Of a DNA stretch of 64,000 bases, positions 36,468 to 45,016 are shown in pieces. The notes under the pieces were generated by a model that saw nothing but the letters and a program-made list of their open reading frames with translations, had not been told where the DNA came from and ran no database searches. Within the stretch, counting starts at the first letter, position 1; the number at the start of each line of letters is the position of its first letter. The stretch is from NCBI RefSeq assembly GCF_003594885.1, contig NZ_QZEZ01000001.1, forward strand, positions 682,001 to 746,000, in the 5' to 3' direction. The DNA comes from Vallicoccus soli (GTDB taxonomy: Bacteria > Actinomycetota > Actinomycetes > Motilibacterales > Motilibacteraceae). The position numbers and the translations under genes are program-made.

Positions 36468-36958
36468 GCGGCGTCGACCCCGACGCGTACCGGCGGGCGG
36501 TCGGGCGCTTCGCCACCGGCGTGACGGTCGTGACGACCGTGGCCGGGGGGACCGACCAGGCGATGACGGCGAACGCGTTCACCTCGGTGTCCCTCGAGCC
36601 GGTGCTCGTGCTGGTCTGCCTCGACAAGGACGCGCGGGTGCACGACGCGGTCCTCGCGTCCGGCACCTGGGGGGTCAGCGTGCTCACCGAGGGGGCCCGG
36701 CCGGCGGCGCAGTGGTTCGCCAGCGTCGGGCGCCCGGTGCACGGCCAGCTGGCCCGCGTGCCGCACCACCGCGGCCCCGCCACCGGCGTCGCGCTGCTCG
36801 ACGACGCGCTCGCCACGCTCGAGGTGGCGACGCGCGCGGTGCACGACGGCGGCGACCACAGCATCGTCGTCGGGGAGGTCCTCGCCGTGGCGACGCCGGT
36901 CGCCGAGGCCGGCCCGCTGCTGTGGCACCGGGGCCGCTACCGCGGCCTCGCCCGCTGA
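36464..36958 (+). CDS. flavin reductase family protein (FMN-binding split barrel)
   Basis: A 164-aa NAD(P)H:flavin oxidoreductase-like protein, the reductase component type of two-component monooxygenases. YRRAVGRFATGVTVVTT, QAMTANAFTSVSLEPVLVLVCL and GQWGVSVL-like GTWGVSVLTEGARPAAQWFAS are family signatures, with GDHSIVVGEVLAV near the end. No partner monooxygenase is adjacent. The GTG overlaps the stop of the upstream membrane gene by 4 nt. Confidence 0.9.
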   Translation: MSGVDPDAYRRAVGRFATGVTVVTTVAGGTDQAMTANAFTSVSLEPVLVLVCLDKDARVHDAVLASGTWGVSVLTEGARPAAQWFASVGRPVHGQLARVPHHRGPATGVALLDDALATLEVATRAVHDGGDHSIVVGEVLAVATPVAEAGPLLWHRGRYRGLAR

Positions 36959-37046
36959 CAGCGCCTACCATGACCGCGCGGGGGCGCGTCCAGGGGTGCC
37001 CCGCGCCAGCCCGCGCACGCGCCGCACCCGGAGGTCGTACCCCCTC

Positions 37047-38771
37047 GTGACCAGCACGGACACCACCACCGAGCCGTCCCCGACCCCGCCGCCCGCGCGC
37101 CGCGGCCGCCGCCGGCTGCTGCTCGCGCTGGCCGGCCTCGTGGTCCTGCTCGGCGCCCTCTGGGTGGCCGGGTACGCCCTCGCGGGCGGGCGCACGCCCT
37201 CGGAGGCGAGCGTGGCCGGCGTCGACATCGGCGGGCTGGCGCCGGAGGAGGCCGAGCGGCGGGTCGCCGAGGGCCTGTCCGCCCGCGCCACCGCGCCGCT
37301 GCAGGTCGTGGTCGGCGGGCGCGAGGACAGCCTCGACCCTGCCGCCGCGGGGCTGTCGGTCGACGCGGCCGCGACGGTGCGCGCGACGGGCACCCGCTCG
37401 TGGGACCCCGTCGGCATCGTGCGGCACCTCACCGGCGGCGAGGAGGTCGAGCCGGTCGTCCGGGTCGACGACGCCGCGCTCACCGCGGCCCTCGAGGAGC
37501 TGGCCGGGCGGGTCGCCCGCGAGCCCCGCGACGGCGGGGTCGCCTTCGACGGGGCGCGCCCCGTGGCGGTCGAGCCCGTGACCGGGGTCGCCCTCGACGT
37601 GGAGCGCTCCGCGGAGGTCGTGGAGCGGACGTACCTGCGCACCGACGGCCCCGTCGAGCTTCCGGCCCGCGAGACCCAGCCGGCGATCGACGCGGCCGAC
37701 GTGGAGGAGGCGCTGCGGACCAGGGCCCAGCCCGCGGTGAGCGCCCCCGTCGTCCTCGTCAGCGCCGGCGAGCGCTTCCCCGTGGAGCCCGACGTCATCG
37801 CGGCCGCCACGACGCTCGTGCCGCGCGACGGCGAGCTCGTGCTGTCCGTCGACGGGCGCCGGCTCAAGGAGGCCGTCCACGACGACCTCGACGCGCTCGA
37901 GGAGGAGCCGCAGGACGCGTCGTTCCGGCTCGAGGACGGCCGCCCGGTCGTCGTCCCGGCCGTGGAGGGCCGTGCCTTCAGCGGCCGCGACCTGGCCCGC
38001 GCCGTCACCCCGGCGCTCACCCGCACGGGCGACGAGCGCGTGGCCGAGGTCCGCACGAGCGTCACGCAGCCCGACCTCACCACGGCCGAGGCCCGGGCCC
38101 TCGGGGTCACCGACGAGCTGTCCAGCTTCACCCAGGACTTCCCCTACGCCGCGTACCGCGTGACGAACATCGGGCAGGCCGCCCGCACCATCGACGGCAC
38201 GCTGCTCGAGCCGGGCGAGACGTTCAGCATGAACGGGACGCTGGGGGAGCGCACCGAGGCCAACGGCTACACCACCGGCACCGTGATCTCGGGCGGGCGC
38301 TACCGGCAGGAGCTCGGCGGCGGCGTCTCGACGATCACCACCGCGATGTGGACCGCGGCCTTCTACGCCGGGCTCGAGCGCGTCGAGTCCAAGGCGCACA
38401 GCCTCTACATCAGCCGCTACGAGGCGGGACTCGAGGCGACCGTGAGCTGGCCGTCGCTCGACCTGAAGTTCCGCAACGACACCGGCAAGGGCGTCTACAT
38501 CCAGGCCGAGTCCGGCGACGACTACGTGACGATCACGATGTTCGGCACGAAGCGCTACGACGTGACCGCCGAGAGCGGGCCGCGCGCGAACGTCCGGACG
38601 CCGGACACCGTCTACGACACGGCCGCCGACTGCACCCCGCAGTCCGGGGTCGACGGCTTCGACATCACCGTGACCCGCGTCTTCCGCCAGGGCGGCGAGG
38701 TCGTGCGGCGCGAGCCGATCACGACGTCGTACAACGCGACCGACCGGATCATCTGCGGCCCGCGCCCCTGA
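37047..38771 (+). CDS. VanW-family protein with peptidoglycan-binding-like domains
   Basis: A 574-aa membrane-anchored extracytoplasmic protein: short basic N-terminus, one TM (about 25-47), two PG_binding_4/YoaR-like domains (about 50-330) and a C-terminal VanW domain (about 355-500: FPYAAYRVTNIGQAARTIDGTLLEPGETFSMNGTLGERT, ISGGRYRQELGGGVSTITTAMWTAAFYAGLE, NDTGKGVYIQ). VanW occurs in some vancomycin-resistance clusters but its role is unknown; no other resistance genes are present here. The GTG at 37047 has CGGAGGT 10 nt upstream; a possible -10 TACCAT lies at 36966-36971. Confidence 0.92.
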   Translation: MTSTDTTTEPSPTPPPARRGRRRLLLALAGLVVLLGALWVAGYALAGGRTPSEASVAGVDIGGLAPEEAERRVAEGLSARATAPLQVVVGGREDSLDPAAAGLSVDAAATVRATGTRSWDPVGIVRHLTGGEEVEPVVRVDDAALTAALEELAGRVAREPRDGGVAFDGARPVAVEPVTGVALDVERSAEVVERTYLRTDGPVELPARETQPAIDAADVEEALRTRAQPAVSAPVVLVSAGERFPVEPDVIAAATTLVPRDGELVLSVDGRRLKEAVHDDLDALEEEPQDASFRLEDGRPVVVPAVEGRAFSGRDLARAVTPALTRTGDERVAEVRTSVTQPDLTTAEARALGVTDELSSFTQDFPYAAYRVTNIGQAARTIDGTLLEPGETFSMNGTLGERTEANGYTTGTVISGGRYRQELGGGVSTITTAMWTAAFYAGLERVESKAHSLYISRYEAGLEATVSWPSLDLKFRNDTGKGVYIQAESGDDYVTITMFGTKRYDVTAESGPRANVRTPDTVYDTAADCTPQSGVDGFDITVTRVFRQGGEVVRREPITTSYNATDRIICGPRP

Positions 38772-38801
38772 CCGGCCGGCACGCGCGCACGGCCGTCCGC
38801 G

Positions 38802-39566
38802 TCAGTTGAGGCCGGCCAGCGCCGAGCGGGCCTCGCGCCGCGCGCGCTCGGCCCCCTGCGGGTCGACCGCCGCGACGGCCTCGGCGTAGTCCCGCAGCCG
38901 CTGCGCGCCGCGGACCGGGTCGCCCGTCGCGACGAGGAGGCGTCCGTGCTCGCGGCGCAGCGCCAGCGGGTGCCGCGGCAGCTGCAGGCGCAGCTCGACC
39001 GCGGTGAGCAGGGCCCGGGTGCGGTCGACCCGCCCGGACGCCCAGGCGGTGACGTTGGCGAGCACCCGCTCCAGCACCTCGACCGGCTCCCAGGCGCGCA
39101 CGTCGGCGGCGTCGCCGGGGCGCAGCCGCCACGGGCGGCCCCCGCTCGCGGGGTCGACGAGGCGGTGCGCGCCCGCGGGGTCGCCGAGGCCGACGACGAA
39201 GTGCCCGCGCAGCCCGACGCCGAACGCCGGCACCCCGCTGCGCGCGGCCACGTCGAGCCACAGCACGGACAGCAGGATCGGCAGGCCGTGCCCGCGGCGG
39301 CGCACCTGCGGCAGCAGCGACGTGCGCAGGTCGCCGTAGTCGCCGGGCAGGGTGCGGTGCCCGCCCAGCGCGGCGGCGAGCCGGCGCTCGGGCGCACCGC
39401 TCGCGGGCACCCGCGCGGCCAGGTCGGCCAGCGCCGTCCGCTCGGCGTCCTGCGCGGCCGGGTCGTCCAGGGCCGGGTCGTACGCCGCGGCGAGCAGCAG
39501 GCACGCCCCGGTCAGGTCGACCGGGGCGGCCCGCACGGCCGCGCCGAAGCGCTCCACCGCGCTCAC
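38802..39566 (-). CDS. SirB1-like transglutaminase-family protein
   Basis: A 254-aa protein with a SirB1 N-terminal transglutaminase-like domain (LPQVRRRGHGLPILLSVLWLDVAARSGVPAFGVGLRGHFVVGLGD) and C-terminal helices resembling TPR repeats (LLVATGDPVRGAQRLRDYAEAVAAVDPQGAERARREARSAL). The Cys of a working transglutaminase triad is not seen at the expected site, so it may be non-catalytic. The GTG at 39566 overlaps the GNAT stop by 4 nt. The role is unknown. Confidence 0.85.
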   Translation of the reverse strand: MSAVERFGAAVRAAPVDLTGACLLLAAAYDPALDDPAAQDAERTALADLAARVPASGAPERRLAAALGGHRTLPGDYGDLRTSLLPQVRRRGHGLPILLSVLWLDVAARSGVPAFGVGLRGHFVVGLGDPAGAHRLVDPASGGRPWRLRPGDAADVRAWEPVEVLERVLANVTAWASGRVDRTRALLTAVELRLQLPRHPLALRREHGRLLVATGDPVRGAQRLRDYAEAVAAVDPQGAERARREARSALAGLN

Positions 39567-40636
39567 GGCGCCACCGGCACGGGGTCGCCGGGGCGCAGGT
39601 AGCGGTAGCGGTGGTGCACCGCGAAGCCCGCGCCGGCGTAGAGCGCCAGCGCGGGACCGTTGTCCTCGGCGACCTGCAGGTAGGTGCCGGACGCCCCGCG
39701 CGCGGCGCCCCAGGCGCAGCCGGCGCGCAGCAGGGCGCGGGCCAGGCCCCGCCCGCGGGCCCGCTCGGCCACCTCGACCGCGGTGAGCCCTGCCCAGCCG
39801 TCCGCGACGGCCACCCGGGCGATCCCGAGCGGCGGGCCGCCGTCGGGGTCGGGCACCTGCAGGAACGCGCGCTGCTCCCCGCCCTCGAGCACGGCCCGCG
39901 CCGCCGGCGGCAGCGGCGCGCCCCGGTAGTGGTACGCCGCCAGCCACCCCTCGGCGGGCCGCCCGGCGGCCTCCACCGCGACGCCCGGGTCGGGGACCTG
40001 CGCGAGCACGTCCGCGGTCGCGGCGGTGAGCACCAGCGTGGGGTGGTACGCCTGCCACCCGCGCGCCAGGAGGTCCGCGTCCAGGCCCCGGGCGGCCGGC
40101 AGCGGCACCTGGAAGCGGGGGACGAGGCCGCGGGCGGCGTACCAGGCGACGACGCGCTCCAGCGCCGCGTCGAGGGGGAGGCCGGGGTCGCCGAGGGGCA
40201 GCACCGCGTTGCCCCGGCCGGTGAAGCCGGCGCTCGCGCGCAGCAGCCAGCCGCCGAGCTCCTCGCGCTCGAGCGGCGGCCAGCCCTGCGCCGCGGCGCG
40301 CTCGAGGGCGAGGTCGGCGCGGACCCGTCCCGGGTCGGGCTCCGGCGCGCCGCGGCGGGCGGGCGGGGGCGGCACCGGCTTGCCGGCGAGGACGGCCCCG
40401 TGCTCGACGAGCACGTCGCGCCCGTCGCGGGCGCGCACGGCCAGGCGGTCCGGGCCCCAGGCGACGAGCTCGCCGAGCACGTCGCCGGCCGAGCCGTCCG
40501 CGAGCGCGCGGCGCACGACGACCCGCCGGCCCAGGTGCTGCGGCCCGAGGTCGCGGGCGAGGCGCACCCCGGCCCGTGCTCCGCCGGCGACGGCCCCGGG
40601 CCGCCCGCCGTCCCCGCCGTCCCCGCCGTGGACCAC
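39563..40636 (-). CDS. GNAT-family N-acetyltransferase (Rv0428c-like)
   Basis: A 357-aa protein with an N-terminal SH3-like domain (LGRRVVVRRALADGSAGDVLGELVAWGPDRLAVRARDGRDVLVEHGAVLAGKPVPP) and a C-terminal GNAT domain (AGLTAVEVAERARGRGLARALLRAGCAWGAARGASGTYLQVAEDNGPALALYAGAGF, with the acetyl-CoA loop RARGRGLA). The middle part resembles a degenerate second GNAT. The architecture matches the mycobacterial Rv0428c type. The GTG at 40636 is the most upstream start; a shorter form is possible. It is divergent from fdxA and coupled to the SirB1-like gene. Confidence 0.85.
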   Translation of the reverse strand: MVHGGDGGDGGRPGAVAGGARAGVRLARDLGPQHLGRRVVVRRALADGSAGDVLGELVAWGPDRLAVRARDGRDVLVEHGAVLAGKPVPPPPARRGAPEPDPGRVRADLALERAAAQGWPPLEREELGGWLLRASAGFTGRGNAVLPLGDPGLPLDAALERVVAWYAARGLVPRFQVPLPAARGLDADLLARGWQAYHPTLVLTAATADVLAQVPDPGVAVEAAGRPAEGWLAAYHYRGAPLPPAARAVLEGGEQRAFLQVPDPDGGPPLGIARVAVADGWAGLTAVEVAERARGRGLARALLRAGCAWGAARGASGTYLQVAEDNGPALALYAGAGFAVHHRYRYLRPGDPVPVAP

Positions 40637-40760
40637 CGAGCGCCTCCCGCCGTGCGCGACCCCTCGTGCGCCGCGGCGGCGCCGCCCGCGATACTAGGCC
40701 GGTGCGTGCGCCCGCAGGCGGGGCGCTGCGCGGCCCAGGACAGCTCAGGAGGATCTCCCC

Positions 40761-41087
40761 GTGACCTACGTCATCGCGCAGCCCTGCGTGGACCTCAAGG
40801 ACAAGGCCTGCATCGAGGAGTGCCCTGTCGACTGCATCTACGAGGGCCAGCGCTCGCTCTACATCCACCCCGACGAGTGCGTGGACTGCGGCGCCTGCGA
40901 GCCGGTGTGCCCGGTGGAGGCCATCTACTACGAGGACGACGTCCCCGAGCAGTGGAAGGACTTCTACAAGGCCAACGTCGAGTTCTTCGACGACCTGGGC
41001 TCGCCGGGCGGCGCCTCCAAGATGGGCCTCATCCCCAAGGACCACCCGGTGATCAGCGCGCTGCCGCCGCAGGAGGCGGAGCACTGA
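40761..41087 (+). CDS. fdxA: 7Fe ferredoxin FdxA
   Basis: A 108-aa cytosolic electron carrier with one [3Fe-4S] and one [4Fe-4S] cluster. Cys9, Cys17 and Cys50 fit the 3Fe site, and Cys21, Cys40, Cys43 and Cys46 the 4Fe site (PCVDLKDKACIEECPVDC ... ECVDCGACEPVCPVEAI), as in mycobacterial FdxA/FdxC. The C-terminal extension VEFFDDLGSPGGASKMGLIPKDHP is typical. A very strong AGGAGG (40747-40752) lies 8 nt before the GTG. It overlaps dapC by 4 nt, a pairing also known in Mycobacterium (Rv1177-Rv1178). Confidence 0.97.
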   Translation: MTYVIAQPCVDLKDKACIEECPVDCIYEGQRSLYIHPDECVDCGACEPVCPVEAIYYEDDVPEQWKDFYKANVEFFDDLGSPGGASKMGLIPKDHPVISALPPQEAEH

Positions 41088-42178
41088 CGCTCGCCGCGTC
41101 CCTCCCGGACTTCCCCTGGGACCGGCTCGCGCCCGCGGCGGCGCGGGCCCGGTCCCACCCCGAGGGCGTCGTCGACCTCTCGGTCGGCACCCCGGTCGAC
41201 CCCACGCCGGCGCTCGTGCAGCGGGCGCTGGCGGGGGCGGCCGACGCGCCGGGCTACCCGCAGACGTGGGGCACGCCGGCGCTGCGCTCGGCCGTCGCCG
41301 CCTGGTTCGCGCGCCGCCGCGGCGTGCCCGGGCTCGACCCCGACGGCGTCCTGCCGACGGTCGGCTCCAAGGAGCTCGTCGCCTGGCTGCCGACCCTGCT
41401 CGGCGCCGGTCCCGGGGACGTCGTGGTGCACCCCGAGGTCGCCTACCCGACGTACGACGTCGGGGCGCGGATCGCCCGGGCGACCCCCCTGGCCTCGGAC
41501 GCCCTCACGGCGGCCGGGCCGGCGCGGGTGCCGCTGGTGTGGGTCAACTCGCCGTCCAACCCGACGGGGCGCGTGCTGCCCGTCGAGCACCTGCGCGAGG
41601 TCGTCGCGTGGGCGCGCGAGCGCGGCGCCGTCGTGGCCAGCGACGAGTGCTACGCCGAGCTCGTCTGGTCCGGCCGCGCGCCCTCCGTGCTCGACCCGGA
41701 GGTCTGCGGCGGGTCGCACGAGGGCCTGCTCGCGGTCTACTCGCTGTCCAAGCAGTCCAACCTCGCGGGCTACCGGGCGGCCTTCGTCGCGGGCGACCCC
41801 GCGCTGGTGCGGCGCCTGCTCGAGGTCCGCAAGCACGCGGGCATGATCGTCCCCTGGCCGGTGCAGGCGGCGCTCACCGCCGCCCTGGGCGACGACGAGC
41901 ACGTGCAGGAGCAGCGCGAGCGCTACCGCCGCCGCCGCGAGGTCCTGCTCGGCGCCCTGACGGGCGCGGGGTTCCGCGTCGACCACTCCGAGGCCGGGCT
42001 CTACCTCTGGGCGACGCGCGACGAGCCGTGCTGGGACACCGTCGGGTGGCTCGCCGAGCGCGGCGTCCTCGTGGCCCCCGGCGAGTTCTACGGCGCGGCC
42101 GGCGCCCGGCACGTGCGGGTCGCGCTCACCGCGACCGACGAGCGGGTCGGCGCGGTCGCCGCGCGGCTCACCGGCTGA
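41084..42178 (+). CDS. dapC: N-succinyldiaminopimelate aminotransferase DapC, probable CTG start
   Basis: A PLP-dependent class I/II aminotransferase of lysine/meso-diaminopimelate synthesis. The 364-aa frame shows LSVGTPVDPTP, GYPQTWGTPALRSAVAAWF, PTVGSKELVAWLP, WVNSPSNPTGRV, SDECYAELVW and the PLP lysine in SLSKQSNLAGYR. No ATG, GTG or TTG in frame keeps the N-terminus; the first GTG (at LVQRAL) would delete about 44 conserved residues. The CTG at 41084 overlaps the fdxA stop (CTGA) and has AGGAGG (41071-41076) exactly 7 nt upstream, so it is the likely start. Confidence 0.93.
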   Translation: MTLAASLPDFPWDRLAPAAARARSHPEGVVDLSVGTPVDPTPALVQRALAGAADAPGYPQTWGTPALRSAVAAWFARRRGVPGLDPDGVLPTVGSKELVAWLPTLLGAGPGDVVVHPEVAYPTYDVGARIARATPLASDALTAAGPARVPLVWVNSPSNPTGRVLPVEHLREVVAWARERGAVVASDECYAELVWSGRAPSVLDPEVCGGSHEGLLAVYSLSKQSNLAGYRAAFVAGDPALVRRLLEVRKHAGMIVPWPVQAALTAALGDDEHVQEQRERYRRRREVLLGALTGAGFRVDHSEAGLYLWATRDEPCWDTVGWLAERGVLVAPGEFYGAAGARHVRVALTATDERVGAVAARLTG

Positions 42179-42199
42179 CCGGCCGCGCCCGGCGGGGCG

Positions 42200-42790
42200 T
42201 CACACGGCGCCGACGATCTCCCCGCAGGTCCAGGGCCGCCAGCCCCGCTCGCGCACGTACGCCCGCGCGGCGCGGGCCGACGCGTCGGGGTCGAGGGCCC
42301 GCGCCGTGCTGCCCACGTAGTGCTGCAGCGTCCCGCCGTCGTTGAACTGGAAGAGCCCGACGTCGGAGGTCCCGTCGCGGTTGCGCCCGACCGCCGCGGG
42401 GTCCAGCCGCGACTCGCACCAGGCGACGCGCACCGCGTCGCGCCGCTGCGCGCGCGGGAAGTGCGCGAGCACCGCGCTCAGCCCGGCGCGCTGCGCCCGC
42501 GTGGAGCGGCCCTCCGGCTCGAGCCCGTAGGACGTGAGGACCGCGGCGAAGCGCGCGTCGTCGAGCGGCGCCGGCGCGGGGCGGGCGGGAGCGGCCACCG
42601 CGGCGGCGGCCGGTGCGGGAGTGGCACCGGAGGGCGCGAGGTGCGCCGCGGCCACGGCGAGCAGCGCCGCCGCGGCGGCCCGACGGCGCAGCGCGGCCGC
42701 GGAGCGGGCGTCGACGGCGTACCAGGGCTGCGGCCCGCTCCACCCGCGGGCGCTGCGCCGCAGCGGCGGCAGGAGGTCGCGGGGGTCCAT
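42200..42790 (-). CDS. secreted or membrane-anchored lytic-transglycosylase-like (SLT) protein
   Basis: A 196-aa protein with an N-terminal basic stretch, a hydrophobic segment (about 37-55), an Ala/Pro-rich linker (about 55-75) and a C-terminal lysozyme-like domain: VAWCESRLDPAAVGRNRDGTSDVGLFQFNDGG with the probable catalytic Glu in CES. The domain is shorter than full SLT enzymes and resembles small actinobacterial transglycosylase/resuscitation-like proteins. The ATG at 42790 starts MDPRDLLPPLRRS. It converges on dapC and diverges from the Pr6Pr gene. Confidence 0.82.
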   Translation of the reverse strand: MDPRDLLPPLRRSARGWSGPQPWYAVDARSAAALRRRAAAAALLAVAAAHLAPSGATPAPAAAAVAAPARPAPAPLDDARFAAVLTSYGLEPEGRSTRAQRAGLSAVLAHFPRAQRRDAVRVAWCESRLDPAAVGRNRDGTSDVGLFQFNDGGTLQHYVGSTARALDPDASARAARAYVRERGWRPWTCGEIVGAV

Positions 42791-42821
42791 GCCCAGGACG
42801 TCGGCAGCGGGGTGCCCCGCC

Positions 42822-42849
42822 TTGACGGGTGGCGCCCGCCACCTACGCT
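42822..42849 (+). promoter_or_regulatory. promoter TTGACG-16-TACGCT for the Pr6Pr gene
   Basis: A -35 TTGACG (42822-42827) and -10 TACGCT (42844-42849) separated by 16 nt; the -10 ends 6 nt before the GTG at 42856. This is the most complete promoter seen in the window and supports leaderless start. Confidence 0.65.
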
Positions 42850-42855
42850 GCCCGG

Positions 42856-43551
42856 GTGGACGCAGCGGAAGGGCGCCCGGGCGGGCTGCCGGTGGTGGCG
42901 CGGGCGTGGTCCGCCGCGGTGGCGCTCGTCGCGGGGGGCACGTTCCTCGTACGGCTCGTCCTCGTCGTCGCGCGCGACGCCGACGAGCCGCTGCCCACCC
43001 GGCTGCTGCGCTTCGTCAGCTACTTCACGGTGCAGAGCAACCTGCTCGTCGCCGTCGCCCTGGGCGGCCTCGCGCTCGGCTGGTCGATGCGCTCGCGGCT
43101 GGCCGAGGTGGTGCGGCTCGACGCGCTGCTCGGCATCGCCGTCACCGGCCTCGTCTTCCAGACCGTCCTCGCCGACGACGAGGTGCTCACCGGCATCGAC
43201 GTCTGGACCGACGCGGGCTTCCACGCGGTGTCGCCCGCGGGGGCGGTGCTCGGGTGGCTGCTCCTCGGGCCGCGGCGGCGGTGGTGGCCCGGCGCGCTCG
43301 CCCTGGCCATGGTCTGGGCGTTCGGCTGGCTCGGCTGGACGATGCTGCACGGCGCGCTCACCGGCTGGTACCCGTACCCGTTCCTCGACGTGGGCGAGCT
43401 CGGCTACGCCCGGGCGCTGCTGCACTGCGGGTACGTCGTCGCCCTCGGCCTCGTCGTGGGGGCCCTGCTGCTCCTCGGCGACCGGCACCTGCCGGCGTAC
43501 GGGCACCGGACCGCCCCCGCCGAGGCCGACGACCCCGCCCTGCGCGCCTGA
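42856..43551 (+). CDS. Pr6Pr-family membrane protein
   Basis: A 231-aa integral membrane protein with about six helices. The motif RFVSYFTVQSNLLVAVALG and the later AMVWAFGWLGWTMLHGALTGWYPYPFLDVGELGYARALLHCG are typical of the Pr6Pr (FAR-17a/AIG1-like) family. Function is not known. The GTG start is set by the TACGCT box 6 nt upstream. The stop codon lies inside a 12-bp tandem repeat. Confidence 0.87.
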   Translation: MDAAEGRPGGLPVVARAWSAAVALVAGGTFLVRLVLVVARDADEPLPTRLLRFVSYFTVQSNLLVAVALGGLALGWSMRSRLAEVVRLDALLGIAVTGLVFQTVLADDEVLTGIDVWTDAGFHAVSPAGAVLGWLLLGPRRRWWPGALALAMVWAFGWLGWTMLHGALTGWYPYPFLDVGELGYARALLHCGYVVALGLVVGALLLLGDRHLPAYGHRTAPAEADDPALRA

Positions 43552-43591
43552 CCCGGCGCCTGACCCGGCGCCTGACCCGGCGCCTGACCCG
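43544..43591. repeat. four perfect 12-bp tandem repeats
   Basis: Unit GCGCCTGACCCG repeated four times without mismatch. The first unit contains the TGA of the Pr6Pr gene, so the 3-divisible unit places four TGA codons in the same frame. Confidence 0.9.
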
Positions 43592-43640
43592 CGCGCCCGA
43601 CCCCCCTCCCCCCGCGGCGACCGTGCGCCGGTGGCGGCCG

Positions 43641-44972
43641 TCAGGCGAGGGCGCCCCGCTCGGCGTACCCCTCGACGAGCCGGCGCGCGACCGCCACGGA
43701 GTCGACGAGCGGGTGCGAGGCGAACGCCGCCAGCGCGTCGCGGCGCGAGCCGCTGAGCGCCGCGGCGATCGTGAGCCGCTCGACGTGCTTGACCTGCTGC
43801 ACGAGGCCCAGCTGGTGCCCGGTCAGTGGAGCGGTGGCGACCGGCCGCACGCCGGAGCCGTCGACGACGCAGGGGACCTCGACGACCGCGTCGGCCGGCA
43901 GGCCCGGCACCGCGCCGCCGCCGCGCACGTCGAGCACGAGCGCGTCGCGCTCGCCGCGCACGAGCGCGCGCATGAGGCTCAGGGCGACGCCCTCGTAGCC
44001 GCCGGCCTCGGCCGGGTCGCGCTCCTCGGCCTCGCCCGACGCGGGGTCGCGGCGGGACTCGGCCATGTACGTCGCCTCGCGCTCGTCGCGCGTGCGGTGC
44101 CAGAGCTCCAGCGCGCGGGAGGGCTCGGCGGCGACCTGCTCGTAGAAGCGCGCCTGCTGCTGCAGGAGGAACTCGCCGCGGGTCTGCGCGCCCCCGCGCA
44201 GCGCCGCGAGGGCCTCGCGGGCGCAGTAGTAGTAGTAGAGGTACTCGTTGGGCAGGGCGCCGAGCGCGCGCACCCAGTCGGTCCCGACGAGGCGGGCCTC
44301 CTCGATGCCCCCGAGCAGCGCGTCGTCGGCGAGCACCCGCGGCAGCACGTCCTCGCCGCCGGCGTGCAGGCCGCGCAGCCAGCCCAGGTGGTTGAGCCCG
44401 ACGTAGTCCGGCCACGCCGTCGCCGGGTCGACGCCCGCGGCGACGGCGGCCCGGCGCGCGAGGCCGACGGGGGAGTCGCAGATGCCGACGACCCGGTCGC
44501 CGAGCACCTGCTGCATGGCCTCGGTGACCATCCCCGCAGGGTTGGTGAAGTTGATGACCCAGGCGCGCGGGGCGACCCGGGCGACCCGCTCGGCGACGTC
44601 GAGCGCGACGGGGACCGTCCGCAGGCCGTACGCGACCCCGCCCGGCCCGGTCGTCTCCTGCCCCAGCACCCCGAGGTCGAGCGCGACCCGCTCGTCGCGC
44701 ACCCGTCCCTCGAGCCCGCCGACGCGGATCGCCGAGAAGACGACGTCGGCGCCCGCGAGCGCCGCGTCGAGGTCCGTCGTCGTGCGCACCGCGGGGGCGT
44801 CCGGCGCGTGCGCGGCCTGCTGCTCGAGGACCGCCGCGACGGCGGCGAGCCGCGGGGCCGCCACGTCGTGCAGCACGAGCTCGGACACCCGCCCCGGCCC
44901 GGTGTCGGCGAGCAGGGCCCGGTGCACGAGGGGGACGCGGAAGCCGCCCCCGCCCAGGATCGTCAGCCGCAC
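43641..44972 (-). CDS. GH4-family 6-phospho-glycosidase-like enzyme
   Basis: A 443-aa NAD- and metal-dependent glycosidase of family GH4 (6-phospho-beta-glucosidase type). Seen: NAD site LTILGGGGFRVPLVHRALL, DVVFSAIRVGG, the NINFTNPAGM-like WVINFTNPAGM, the metal cysteine in VGICDSPVG, LNHLGWLRGL, NEYLYYYY and the C-terminal GHQLGLVQQVKHVERLTIAAALSG. The GTG at 44972 has GGAGGG 10 nt upstream. It is divergent from the PfkB-ABC operon and probably hydrolyses the imported, phosphorylated sugar. Confidence 0.92.
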   Translation of the reverse strand: MRLTILGGGGFRVPLVHRALLADTGPGRVSELVLHDVAAPRLAAVAAVLEQQAAHAPDAPAVRTTTDLDAALAGADVVFSAIRVGGLEGRVRDERVALDLGVLGQETTGPGGVAYGLRTVPVALDVAERVARVAPRAWVINFTNPAGMVTEAMQQVLGDRVVGICDSPVGLARRAAVAAGVDPATAWPDYVGLNHLGWLRGLHAGGEDVLPRVLADDALLGGIEEARLVGTDWVRALGALPNEYLYYYYCAREALAALRGGAQTRGEFLLQQQARFYEQVAAEPSRALELWHRTRDEREATYMAESRRDPASGEAEERDPAEAGGYEGVALSLMRALVRGERDALVLDVRGGGAVPGLPADAVVEVPCVVDGSGVRPVATAPLTGHQLGLVQQVKHVERLTIAAALSGSRRDALAAFASHPLVDSVAVARRLVEGYAERGALA

Positions 44973-45016
44973 GGCCCGCACCCCCTCCGGCGCGCCCCGA
45001 GGGCGCGCCTCGTTGT

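Noticed and set aside
36966-36971. TACCAT as a leaderless-type box
   Set aside because: It is 75 nt from the VanW start, so it is at best an ordinary promoter and was left out of the leaderless set.
37047-38771. Vancomycin-resistance locus
   Set aside because: Only a VanW-domain protein is present; there are no vanHAX-type genes nearby, and VanW alone does not show resistance.
38802-41084. A single minus-strand frame joining the SirB1-like region to sequence opposite fdxA
   Set aside because: The real genes are the 254-aa SirB1-like protein and the separate GNAT gene; the upstream part is antisense to fdxA and dapC.
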